Made by a program: the position numbers and the translations under genes. A stretch of DNA of 51,505 bases from Burkholderiales bacterium (GTDB lineage Bacteria; Pseudomonadota; Gammaproteobacteria; Burkholderiales; Burkholderiaceae_C). The stretch lies in assembly GCA_026932235.1 (NCBI GenBank), contig JAIXKR010000117.1:1-51505 (forward strand), written 5' to 3'. Below are positions 1 through 10,058 of this stretch, piece after piece. The first letter of the stretch is position 1, and every line of letters begins with the position of its first letter. The notes below the pieces were generated by a model, which was not told the DNA's origin, searched no databases, and saw only the letters and a program-made list of their open reading frames with translations.

Positions 1-2
1 GG

Positions 3-431
3 CGCAGCTGCCGCTGCACGCCCGAGCAGGTGGCGCGCTACCAGGGGCGCATCTCCGGCCCGCTGCTGGATCGCATCGACCTGCGCGTCGAGATGCCCGC
101 GGTGCGCCCGGCCGAGCTGCTGCGCCTGCCCGAGGGCGAACCCTCGGCGCAGGTCGCCGCGCGCGTGGCGCAGGCGCGCGAACGCGCCCTGCAGCGCCAG
201 GGCGTGAGCAACGCGCAGCTCGACGTCGCCGGCATCGACCGCCACTGCGCGCTGGACGCCGCCACCGCCGCCTTCCTGCGCAGCGCCGCCGAGCGCCTGG
301 GCTGGTCCGGCCGCCGCCTGCACCGCAGCCTCAAGGTCGCGCGCAGCATCGCCGACCTCGCCAGCGCCGAGTCCATCACCGTCGCCCACATCGCCGAAGC
401 CCTGCAACTGCAGCGGGCGCTGGCGGCGTAG
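3..431 (+). CDS. comM: YifB/ComM family Mg-chelatase-like AAA ATPase, C-terminal part (5' truncated by window)
   Basis: The frame is open from the window edge. It begins with the Cys-rich CRCTPEQV segment, followed by RYQGRISGPLLDRID, which is typical of the C-terminal third of the ComM/YifB family (Mg-chelatase-like, AAA+). The last ~130 residues form the helical C-terminal domain, including the W-S-G-R-x-L-H/R-x-x-K-V-A-R-x-I-A-D-L-A pattern. In naturally transformable bacteria ComM is a hexameric helicase that promotes branch migration during integration of incoming DNA; the family also occurs widely without proven competence. The Walker motifs lie outside the window, so intactness of the whole gene cannot be judged. 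A hairpin follows 41 bases after the stop. Confidence 0.9.
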   Translation, partial: RSCRCTPEQVARYQGRISGPLLDRIDLRVEMPAVRPAELLRLPEGEPSAQVAARVAQARERALQRQGVSNAQLDVAGIDRHCALDAATAAFLRSAAERLGWSGRRLHRSLKVARSIADLASAESITVAHIAEALQLQRALAA

Positions 432-472
432 GGCCAGGCGCGAGGTCACGGCAGAGGCAGGCCTCGACGCCG

Positions 473-502
473 GTGACGCCCGACCCATCATCCGGGCGTC
501 AC
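473..502. promoter_or_regulatory. Perfect 10-bp inverted repeat between comM and the toxin-antitoxin pair
   Basis: GTGACGCCCG at 473-482 is repeated as its exact reverse complement CGGGCGTCAC at 493-502, with a 10-base spacer. No T-run follows. It ends 20 bases before the ATG of the small antitoxin-like gene. It could be a terminator-type hairpin for comM or an operator for autoregulation of the toxin-antitoxin pair; the sequence alone does not decide. Confidence 0.55.
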
Positions 503-522
503 TGCGCCGACCGAGAACGCTC

Positions 523-723
523 ATGACGAACGTGAAAGCCATCGAGGAAGCCGTCAAGGCCCTCCCACCGAGGAATCTGGCCGCGTTCCGGCGCGGGTTC
601 GCCGAGTTCGATTTCGCAGCCTGGGACGCCCGCATCGAGGCGGACGCCGACGCCGGGCTCTTGGACGAACTTGTGCAGGAAGCGGCCACTGACTTCGCTC
701 GAGGCGGCCACCGTGTGTCTTGA
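523..723 (+). CDS. Small antitoxin-like protein, first gene of a type II toxin-antitoxin-like pair
   Basis: A 66-residue acidic, helical protein beginning MTNVKAIEEAV, with an E/D-rich middle (FDFAAWDARIEADADAG) and a LxELVxEAxxDFxxG tail. It resembles short proteins encoded directly upstream of ParE/RelE-like toxins in proteobacteria, where the acidic C-terminal tail neutralises the toxin. Its stop TGA overlaps the TTG start of the next gene, which supports co-translation. No obvious DNA-binding ribbon-helix-helix domain can be picked out by eye, so any autoregulatory role is uncertain. The assignment rests mainly on size, composition and position. Confidence 0.6.
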   Translation: MTNVKAIEEAVKALPPRNLAAFRRGFAEFDFAAWDARIEADADAGLLDELVQEAATDFARGGHRVS

Positions 724-986
724 AGCACACAGCGTCCCGGAGCTTCTGGACGTGCATTGATGCTCTGCCGGTCGAAGCTCAGGCGATTGCCCGCAAGAAC
801 TTCGCGTTGCTGAAGCTCGACCGGCGCACCCGTCGCTTCAGTTCAAACGCCTGGGCAGGATGTAGAGCGTCCGGGTCGGACTACACGGTCGACCTACACC
901 ATCGGGCCCTGGGCCTGCCCACCGCAGAGGGTGTGCACTGGTTCTGGATCGGCACGCACGGCGACGACGACAAGCTCGTCACCTGA
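720..986 (+). pseudogene. RelE/ParE-like toxin, probably inactivated by compensating frame changes
   Basis: The frame is open for 88 codons from a TTG start that overlaps the upstream stop. Its two ends look like a small toxin family: MKHTASRSFWTCIDALP and KNFALLKLD at the front, HHRALGLPTAEGVHWFWIGTH at the back. The middle (about residues 36-56) does not fit. Reading positions 827-874 one base out gives HPSLQFKRLGR, then ATG, an in-frame TAG at 863-865, then SVRVG, which is the expected family core. The pattern is explained by a one-base loss near 826-829 and a later 13-base near-duplication (875-886 versus 888-899) that restores the frame. The encoded protein therefore probably lacks its core strand. 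The family core was recalled, not searched. Confidence 0.6.
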
Positions 987-998
987 TCCAGCAAGGGC

Positions 999-3800
<2,802 letters not shown>

Positions 3801-3936
3801 GGCTCACCTCGGGGCAGGAGGCGAGCGCCGTTCTTCGGCGGCCGCGCGCGGCGTGTGCGGCCTGTCCCGAGCCTGGCGGCCGTGCGGCCGTCGCAGCGCT
3901 CCTCGGGAGGCCGGCGATTCTAGCCAGCGGCCTCGC

Positions 3937-5142
3937 TCAGGCGCAGGCCTGGACCTTGAATTCCACGCGCCGGTCCAGGGCGTCGCGCATGTCGTCGGTG
4001 CCGGTGCCGACGATGTTCTCGTCCCAGCCGTGGCCCTCGGTGCGCACGCGCTGGCCGCGCGCCAGCGCCGGCGCCGCACTCACCAGACGCTCGCGCACGG
4101 CCTGCGCGCGGCGCAGCGAGAGCGCGCGGTTGAACTGCTCGCTGCCGGTGCGGCTGGTGTGGCCGACCACGGTCAGGCACATCGCCGAATCCTGCGCCGC
4201 GCGCGCGATCTGGCGCAGCCACATGGCGTAGGTGTCGGCCTCGCCGAGGAAGTCGGTGGAGCCGGCGCGAAAGAGGATCTTCACCGCCAGGTTGCTGGTC
4301 GCCAGGCCGAGCGCGGCGATCTTGCCGAAGGCCGCCTCGGCCTCGGCGCTGCGCCCCAGCTTCATGTTGGCCATGTACAAGCCGTTGAAGGTGCGCAGCT
4401 GCTGGCCGTCGTCGCGCTGCGCCGCGGTGGCCATGAGCTTCTGCGCCTCTTCCCAGTGTTCCTGGTTGTAGGCGTCCTGCGCCTGCGCCAGCAGCGCGGC
4501 GGTGGGGATCTGCTCGAGGTAGAGCGCATCGGCCGGCTGGCCGACGGGCTTCTCGGTGGTCTCGATGTAGCCCTGCACGGCGCGGTCGCGCACGAGCGAG
4601 GGGCTCTCGGCGTAGAAGCGCGTCGGTTCGAGGTCCAGCTGCGCGTCCTGCACCGGCGCCACGCCGCGCGCGACGACGAGGCCGTCGGCGCGGTTGGAGA
4701 GCGCGAGCGTGAGGCGATAGCGGCCCGGCGCCCCGTCGCTTGCGCTCAGCGTGCCGTTGAGCAGCCAGCCCGCGCCGCGCGTGCCGGCCTCGTCGAAAGG
4801 CAGCAGGCGCAGCCCGGGAATCACCTTGGGCGCGGCCTGCGCCAGCAGCTGCGTGGCGCGCTCGCTGCCCTTGGTCTGCTGGCCGCTGCGCCCGTCCAGC
4901 AGCGGGTCGATGACGGCGCTGCGCGGCGCCGCGGCCTGCGCGCCGAGCTGGCGCGCGATGTCCAGCAGCGCGCCGTTGATCGCCCCTTCCAGCGTCTCGT
5001 CCACCGGCGGCGGAGGCGGTGGTGGCGGCGGCGGCGCGGCGCAGCCGACGAGCACGCCCGCCAGCAGCGCAAGCACGCGCCGGCGCAGCGCGGCGCGCGG
5101 CCGCCGCGCGATGAAACCGGGATCGTGTCGGCTGGGCGGCAT
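3937..5142 (-). CDS. OmpA-family outer-membrane lipoprotein with polyproline linker
   Basis: 401 residues. The signal sequence RRRVLALLAGVLVGC has a lipobox ending at Cys34, followed by an alanine pair and a run of ten prolines. The middle is a helical, repeat-like region (about 50-280) reminiscent of TPR-type helices (YNQEHWEEAQKLMATA). The last ~115 residues are an OmpA-like peptidoglycan-binding domain (VVGHTSRTGSEQFNRALSLRRAQAV, then TEGHGWDENIVGTGTDD and the final RRVEF). This predicts an outer-membrane-anchored protein that contacts peptidoglycan. The start at 5142 is chosen because GGAGGT lies seven bases upstream; a longer frame to 5205 would bury the signal peptide. The substrate or partner is unknown. 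Confidence 0.82.
   Translation of the reverse strand: MPPSRHDPGFIARRPRAALRRRVLALLAGVLVGCAAPPPPPPPPPPVDETLEGAINGALLDIARQLGAQAAAPRSAVIDPLLDGRSGQQTKGSERATQLLAQAAPKVIPGLRLLPFDEAGTRGAGWLLNGTLSASDGAPGRYRLTLALSNRADGLVVARGVAPVQDAQLDLEPTRFYAESPSLVRDRAVQGYIETTEKPVGQPADALYLEQIPTAALLAQAQDAYNQEHWEEAQKLMATAAQRDDGQQLRTFNGLYMANMKLGRSAEAEAAFGKIAALGLATSNLAVKILFRAGSTDFLGEADTYAMWLRQIARAAQDSAMCLTVVGHTSRTGSEQFNRALSLRRAQAVRERLVSAAPALARGQRVRTEGHGWDENIVGTGTDDMRDALDRRVEFKVQACA
5008..5037 (-). repeat. Polyproline-encoding GGN/CCN tract
   Basis: A run of GGC/GGT/GGA triplets on the plus strand encodes ten consecutive prolines (residues 37-46) right after the lipidated Cys of the OmpA-like lipoprotein. The codons are mixed, so it is not a pure microsatellite, but the tract is still prone to slippage by whole triplets. 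Confidence 0.7.
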
Positions 5143-5276
5143 CACGAGGACCTCCGATGACCGCGCCCGGGCTGCGCGCGGCAGCGCGATTCTGCCCACA
5201 AGCACAGGCGCCGCACCAGCCCGCGCGGGCGGGCGTCGGCGGGCATCGGTCCTCGTGCGCTTGCCATACTCGGCGC

Positions 5277-6983
5277 ATGCTCCCCTCTGCCGCCGCCGTC
5301 CTGCCCGTCCTGTCGAAGATCTTGCGGCGCGGCGTGCGGCTTGTCCTGCCTGCGCTGCTGGCGTGCGCCGCAGCGCCGTCGGGCGCCGACGCCGTCGCCG
5401 TGAAGGTGCTGGCGATCAACGATTTCCACGGCAGCCTGCAGACGCCGCCGGGCGAGCTCCACCTCGCCGAGCCGGCTGTGGACGCCGGCGCACCGACGCG
5501 CACGCGCGCCGTGCGCGCCGGCGGCGCGGCGCAGCTGGCGACGCTGCTGGCACGGCTGAAGGCGCAGAACGCGCAGCACATCGTCGTCGCCGCGGGCGAC
5601 CTGGTCGGCGCCTCGCCGCTGCTCTCGGCGCTCTTTCACGACGAGCCCACGATCGAGGCCTTGTCGCGCATGGGGCTGGAGTTGAGCGCCGTCGGCAACC
5701 ACGAGTTCGACCGCGGCGCCGCCGAGCTGCTGCGGCTGCAGCACGGCGGCTGTGCGGCCGAGGGCTGCCGCGGGCCGCGGCCCTTTGCCGGCGCCGGCTT
5801 TCAGTACCTGGCCGCCAGCACGGTCGATCGCGGCAGCGGCCGCACGATACTGCCGGCCTACCGCATCAAGCGCTTTGCCGGCGTGCCGGTGGCCTTCATC
5901 GGCCTCACGCTGCGCGGCACGCCCGGCATGGTGTCGCGCAGCGGCATCCGCGGCCTGCGCTTCCTGGACGAGGCGCGCAGCGTGAACGCGCTCGTGCCCG
6001 AGCTGCGCCGGCAAGGCGTCGAGGCCATCGTGCTGCTCATCCACCAGGGCGGCGTGCCCGCGCAGGACACGCTGGGCGGCACGGACGCCTGCGCCGGCTT
6101 CTCCGGCCCCATCGTCGGCATCGTGCAGCGGCTGGACCGCGCCGTCGACCTCGTCGTCAGCGGCCACACGCACCGCGCCTACACCTGCCGCGTCGACGGC
6201 CGCCTCGTCACCAGCGCCGGCAGCCACGGGCGCATGGTGACGGAGATCGACCTGCAGCTCGACCGGCGCAGCGGCGAGGTCATCGACGCCACGGCGCGCA
6301 ACCACGTCGTCGACGCCGACCTGCCCGCGGATGCGGAGCAGCGCGCGCTCATCGACGCCTACGAACGCCTGGCGCGCCCGCTGGCGCAGCGCGTGGTGGC
6401 GCCGCTGGCCGCGCCCGTGTCGCGCAAGACCGATGCCGCCGGCGAGTCGCTGCTCGGCCGCCTCATCGCCGACGCCCAGCTCGAGGCCACGCGCGCGGCC
6501 GGTGCCGAGCTCGCGCTCATGAACCCGGGCGGCATCCGCGCCGCGCTGGTGCCCGGTGCGGATGGGCTGCTGCGCTACGAGCAGCTCTTTGCCGCCCAGC
6601 CCTTCGGCAACCAGCTGGTGACGATGAGCTTGAGCGGCCGCCAGCTCGTCGAACTGCTGGAGCAGCAGTGGCGCGGGCAGCCGCTGGCCGCAGGCCGCGT
6701 GCTGCAGGTGAGCGCCGGCTTTGCCTACACCTGGGACGCGGCGCGTCCGCCCGGGCAGCGCATCGTCGCCGACAGCCTGCGCTTGCACGGGCGCCGCATC
6801 GGCGCGCAGACGAATGTACGCGTGACGGTGAACAGCTTCATGGCCGAGGGCGGCGACCGCTTCTCGGTGCTGCGCCAAGGCCGCGAGCGCCGCCTCGGCG
6901 TGTCGGACCTGCAGGCGCTCGAAGCGCACCTGAAGACGCGCCCGGCGCCGCCGCTGCAGGCGCGCATCACGCGGCTGCACTGA
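5277..6983 (+). CDS. Secreted 5'-nucleotidase / UshA-like bifunctional metallophosphoesterase
   Basis: 568 residues. An N-terminal signal peptide (hydrophobic LRRGVRLVLPALLACAAA, cleavage probably near residue 33) is followed by a calcineurin-like metallophosphatase domain with all metal-binding motifs: INDFHG, GDLVGASP, GNHEFDRG and SGHTHRAY. The C-terminal 5'-nucleotidase domain carries MNPGGIRA and the nucleobase-stacking region ending in NSFMAEGGDRF. The likely reaction is periplasmic hydrolysis of nucleotides or 2',3'-cyclic nucleotides to nucleosides and phosphate for scavenging. The ATG at 5277 places the signal peptide at the N-terminus; the frame is open earlier, but that extension reads as unrelated sequence. 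It is divergent from the OmpA-like gene and convergent with the crotonase gene. Confidence 0.88.
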   Translation: MLPSAAAVLPVLSKILRRGVRLVLPALLACAAAPSGADAVAVKVLAINDFHGSLQTPPGELHLAEPAVDAGAPTRTRAVRAGGAAQLATLLARLKAQNAQHIVVAAGDLVGASPLLSALFHDEPTIEALSRMGLELSAVGNHEFDRGAAELLRLQHGGCAAEGCRGPRPFAGAGFQYLAASTVDRGSGRTILPAYRIKRFAGVPVAFIGLTLRGTPGMVSRSGIRGLRFLDEARSVNALVPELRRQGVEAIVLLIHQGGVPAQDTLGGTDACAGFSGPIVGIVQRLDRAVDLVVSGHTHRAYTCRVDGRLVTSAGSHGRMVTEIDLQLDRRSGEVIDATARNHVVDADLPADAEQRALIDAYERLARPLAQRVVAPLAAPVSRKTDAAGESLLGRLIADAQLEATRAAGAELALMNPGGIRAALVPGADGLLRYEQLFAAQPFGNQLVTMSLSGRQLVELLEQQWRGQPLAAGRVLQVSAGFAYTWDAARPPGQRIVADSLRLHGRRIGAQTNVRVTVNSFMAEGGDRFSVLRQGRERRLGVSDLQALEAHLKTRPAPPLQARITRLH

Positions 6984-7006
6984 AGCGCCGCGTACCGCCG
7001 CGCTTC
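6982..7006. terminator. Hairpin between convergent genes
   Basis: GAAGCGC at 6982-6988 pairs with GCGCTTC at 7000-7006, leaving an 11-base loop. It overlaps the stop codons of both the nucleotidase and the crotonase genes, as expected for a shared bidirectional terminator; there is no U-run. Confidence 0.4.
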
Positions 7007-7751
7007 ACCGGCCGCGAAAGCGCGCGGCGCGCTTCTCGGCGAAGGCGGCGCGGCCTTCCTGCAGGTCGGCCGAGTCCAGCGTGCGCGCGACGTCCTGCGC
7101 CAGCGCGACGGCGTCGAGCTCGCCGCGCGCGATGGCGTTGAGGTGCTTCTTCATGCCCAGCACGGCCAGCGGCGCGTGGCCGGCGATCGTCGCCGCCAGC
7201 GCCGCGACGCGCGCGTCGAGCTCTTCCGCCGGCACCAGATGGGTGAGAAAGCCGATGGCCTTCATCTCCGCGGCGTCGATGCGCTCGGCCGTGAGGAAGA
7301 GCCGCTTGGCCACGTCCAGCCCCAGCCGCGACACGTAGCGCTCGAGGCCGCTGCGGTAGAAGTGCAAACCCAGTTGCGCCGCGGGCATGGCCAGGCTGCA
7401 GGCCGGCGTGCCGATGCGGAAGTCGCAGGCCAGCGCCAGATCGGTGGCGCCGCCGAAGACACCGCCTTGCAGCACGGCGATCGTCACCGGGCGCGCGGCC
7501 GCCACGCGCTCGACCATGCGCTCGAACGCGGCCACGCCCGCCGCGCCGACGCGGCCGATGTCGAAGCCGCTGCAGAAGTGCCGCCCCTGCGCGCGCAGCA
7601 GCAGCACGCGCAGCGCCGGATCGGCATCGGCAGTCTCGACGTGCGCCACCAGCGCCGCCAGATCCTCCGGCTCGAGGCGGTTCGCCTGCCCGGGGCGCCG
7701 CAGGGTGATCGTGGCGAAGGAACCGTCGATGGCGAGCGTGGGAGAAGGCAT
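7005..7751 (-). CDS. Enoyl-CoA hydratase/isomerase (crotonase) family protein with non-canonical active site
   Basis: 248 residues, the usual length for a crotonase-fold protein. The oxyanion-hole segments are recognisable: RHFCSGFDIG around residue 57-66 and LQGGVFGGATDLALACDF around 94-111. The two glutamates of true enoyl-CoA hydratases are not present: the first position reads Asp104 (GGATDLA) and the second Ala124 (PAAQLG). The C-terminal helices (MKKHLNAIARGELD, then EGRAAFAEKR) are typical. It probably binds an acyl-CoA, but the reaction may be isomerisation or another crotonase chemistry and not hydration. The ATG at 7751 follows a weak ribosome-binding region. It stands alone; no other beta-oxidation gene is nearby. 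Confidence 0.8.
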   Translation of the reverse strand: MPSPTLAIDGSFATITLRRPGQANRLEPEDLAALVAHVETADADPALRVLLLRAQGRHFCSGFDIGRVGAAGVAAFERMVERVAAARPVTIAVLQGGVFGGATDLALACDFRIGTPACSLAMPAAQLGLHFYRSGLERYVSRLGLDVAKRLFLTAERIDAAEMKAIGFLTHLVPAEELDARVAALAATIAGHAPLAVLGMKKHLNAIARGELDAVALAQDVARTLDSADLQEGRAAFAEKRAARFRGR

Positions 7752-7924
7752 CGGACTTAGAGTCGCGCCGCGCCGCGGCAAGGCGGCAACACTAGCTCAC
7801 TCGGAGCCCCGTCGGAAAGGTCGCGCCGGCATGACACGCGGGACCGCACGCCGATTTGCGCAGAAAGCACCCGGCAATTCCGCCCCTTCCGCCCTGCCTG
7901 CGGCAGCAGAATCGGCCTATTCGT

Positions 7925-7948
7925 TTGACATATGATGATCGATATACA
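7925..7948 (+). promoter_or_regulatory. AT-rich promoter region of the chemoreceptor gene
   Basis: The 290-base gap before the chemoreceptor contains one AT-rich island. TATGAT (7931-7936) and TATACA (7943-7948) are both acceptable -10 hexamers. A TTGACA at 7925-7930 lies too close to either to act as their -35. The leader from here to the start is about 95 bases. Confidence 0.35.
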
Positions 7949-8041
7949 ACGACTGTGCTTCGGTGCCCGCCTGCCGGCACCCGCCGTCCAGGCCCGTCTG
8001 CAGGCACCCCGACCGCGACGAGACCAAAGGAGACAGACGTG

Positions 8042-10018
8042 GTGAAGAAGCTGATCGCCAACCTGCCGCTGCGGCGCAAGTTCCTCGTTCTGGGACTCAT
8101 CGCCATGCTGATGCTGGCGCTGCCGGCCACGCTGATCCTCTCGGGCGACCTGCGACAGCTCACGACCGCACAGATGCAGTCCGACGGACTGGCGCCGGCG
8201 CGCGCAGCAGTCGAATGGATCCGCCTCACGCAGCAGCACCGCGGGCTGTCGGCGGTCCAGCTTGGCGGCGACGCCGGTGTCGCCGATCAGCGCCAGCGCC
8301 AGCGCGCCGAGGCCGACCGGACCGCGACGCGGGTGGAGTCGGCCGTCGACGCGCTGCGCGACGAGCGCCTGTCGGCCTCGGCGCGCGGGCTCGCGCAGAC
8401 TTGGCGCCAGCTCGCCGACGAGGTCGACGCCGGCAAGCTGACACCGGCGGGAAGCCTCGAGCGGCACACCGCACTCGTGCGGGAGCAACTCGAACTCGTC
8501 AAGGACATCACCCACGTCTCGCAACTCGTGCTGGTGCCGGGCGCGCACACCTACTACCTGCAGGCCGCCGTGCTCGGCCAGCTGCCACGGCTGACCGAAG
8601 CCTTCGCGCAGGCGCGCGGCCTGGGCGTGGCGTTGTTGTCGCAGCGCCAGGCCAGCGCCGAGGACCGCGTTCGCATCCAGGAGCTGCGCAACGCCGCGCG
8701 CAGAACGCGCGCCGACGCGCGCAAGTACCTGGATCTGGCCGTCGAGGGCGACGCCCTCGCGCGCTCGACCATCGGGCCGGCGATCGAAGCCGCGGCGAGC
8801 GCGGGCGAGAGCGCCCTCGAGATGACCGAGACGCACATCGTCCAGGCCGCACAGCTCGAGTTCCCCCCGGCGAAGTACTACGAACTCGCCACGAACGCCA
8901 TCGAGCAGCAGTTCAAGCTCGTCGACGCGTCGAGCGAGCTGCTGGCGGCCTACCTCGCGCGCGACCGCGAGCAGGCGCGCAACGAGATCCTGTTCGTCGC
9001 CGCGGCCTGCGGCGTGCTGGCGCTGCTTGGCGCCTGGGTGATGTGGGAGGTCAGCCGCAGCACCACGCAATCGATGGCCGCTGCCGTGCGCATGGCCAAC
9101 GCGGTCGCCGATGGCGATCTCTCGGTGCAGGTCGAGGCCCGCAGCCGCGACGAGGTCGGCGCGCTGCTGCGCGCGCTGGCGCGCATGCGGCAGAACCTGG
9201 CCGACGTGGTCGGCAGCGTGCGCGACAACGCCGAGTCGGTGGCCATGGCGAGCACGCAGATCGCGCAGGGCAACCACGACCTGAGCCAGCGCACGGAGGA
9301 GCAGGCCAGCGCGCTCGAGCAGACCGCGGCCTCGATGGAAGAGCTTGGCGCCACCGTCAGGCACAACGCCGACAACGCGCGCCAGGCCAATCAGCTCGCG
9401 CAGGGCGCCTCGGCCATCGCCGCCGACGGCGGCGCCGTCGTCGCCCAGGTGGTGGGCACGATGAAGGGCATCAACGAGAGCAGCCGCCGCATCGCCGACA
9501 TCATCGGCGTCATCGACGGCATCGCCTTCCAGACCAACATCCTCGCGCTCAACGCCGCGGTCGAAGCCGCGCGCGCAGGCGAGCAGGGCCGCGGCTTCGC
9601 CGTCGTCGCCGGCGAGGTGCGCAGCCTCGCGCAGCGCAGCGCCGAGGCGGCCAAGGAGATCTCGGCCCTGATCACCGCCAGCGTCGGCCGGGTCGAGGAG
9701 GGCTCGGCCTTGGTCGATCGCGCCGGCTCGACGATGAACCAGGTGGTCGACGCGATCCGCCGCGTCACCGACATCATGGGCGAGATCAGCAACGCCAGCG
9801 TCGAGCAGAGCGCGGGCGTCGCCCAGGTGGTCACCGCCGTCAGCGAGATGGACCGCACGACGCAGCAGAACGCCGCGCTGGTCGAAGAGAGCGCCGCCGC
9901 CGCGGAGAGCCTGCGCATGCAGGCGATGCAGCTCGTCGATGCGGTGGCGGTCTTCAAGCTGCAGACCGGTCAGGCATCTTCCCCCGCCCGTGCCGCCGCC
10001 GGCGCGGACCTTGGGTGA
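8042..10018 (+). CDS. Methyl-accepting chemotaxis protein
   Basis: 658 residues from a GTG start preceded by AAAGGAGA. A first membrane helix (about 14-34), a ~280-residue helical periplasmic sensor, a second membrane helix (about 316-336), a HAMP region (338-390) and a cytoplasmic signalling domain. The signalling domain contains the conserved hairpin tip [20 protein letters not shown] and [18 protein letters not shown]. The sensor begins with [15 protein letters not shown], which resembles the QxxRG entry of nitrate-sensor-like helical domains; the ligand is unknown. No C-terminal pentapeptide tether for CheR/CheB is present. A GTG one codon earlier (8039) is an equally possible start. It is followed after 40 bases by the GGDEF-EAL gene, so the two may be co-transcribed. 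Confidence 0.92.
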   Translation: MKKLIANLPLRRKFLVLGLIAMLMLALPATLILSGDLRQLTTAQMQSDGLAPARAAVEWIRLTQQHRGLSAVQLGGDAGVADQRQRQRAEADRTATRVESAVDALRDERLSASARGLAQTWRQLADEVDAGKLTPAGSLERHTALVREQLELVKDITHVSQLVLVPGAHTYYLQAAVLGQLPRLTEAFAQARGLGVALLSQRQASAEDRVRIQELRNAARRTRADARKYLDLAVEGDALARSTIGPAIEAAASAGESALEMTETHIVQAAQLEFPPAKYYELATNAIEQQFKLVDASSELLAAYLARDREQARNEILFVAAACGVLALLGAWVMWEVSRSTTQSMAAAVRMANAVADGDLSVQVEARSRDEVGALLRALARMRQNLADVVGSVRDNAESVAMASTQIAQGNHDLSQRTEEQASALEQTAASMEELGATVRHNADNARQANQLAQGASAIAADGGAVVAQVVGTMKGINESSRRIADIIGVIDGIAFQTNILALNAAVEAARAGEQGRGFAVVAGEVRSLAQRSAEAAKEISALITASVGRVEEGSALVDRAGSTMNQVVDAIRRVTDIMGEISNASVEQSAGVAQVVTAVSEMDRTTQQNAALVEESAAAAESLRMQAMQLVDAVAVFKLQTGQASSPARAAAGADLG

Positions 10019-10058
10019 GCGCACGCCGGGCACCGCGCCTGGGAGGGGCCACAGCGAG

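Noticed and set aside
7925-7948. TTGACA and TATACA read together as one sigma-70 promoter
   Set aside because: The spacer would be only 12 bases; the usual range is 16-18. TATGAT or TATACA may work with another, weaker -35.
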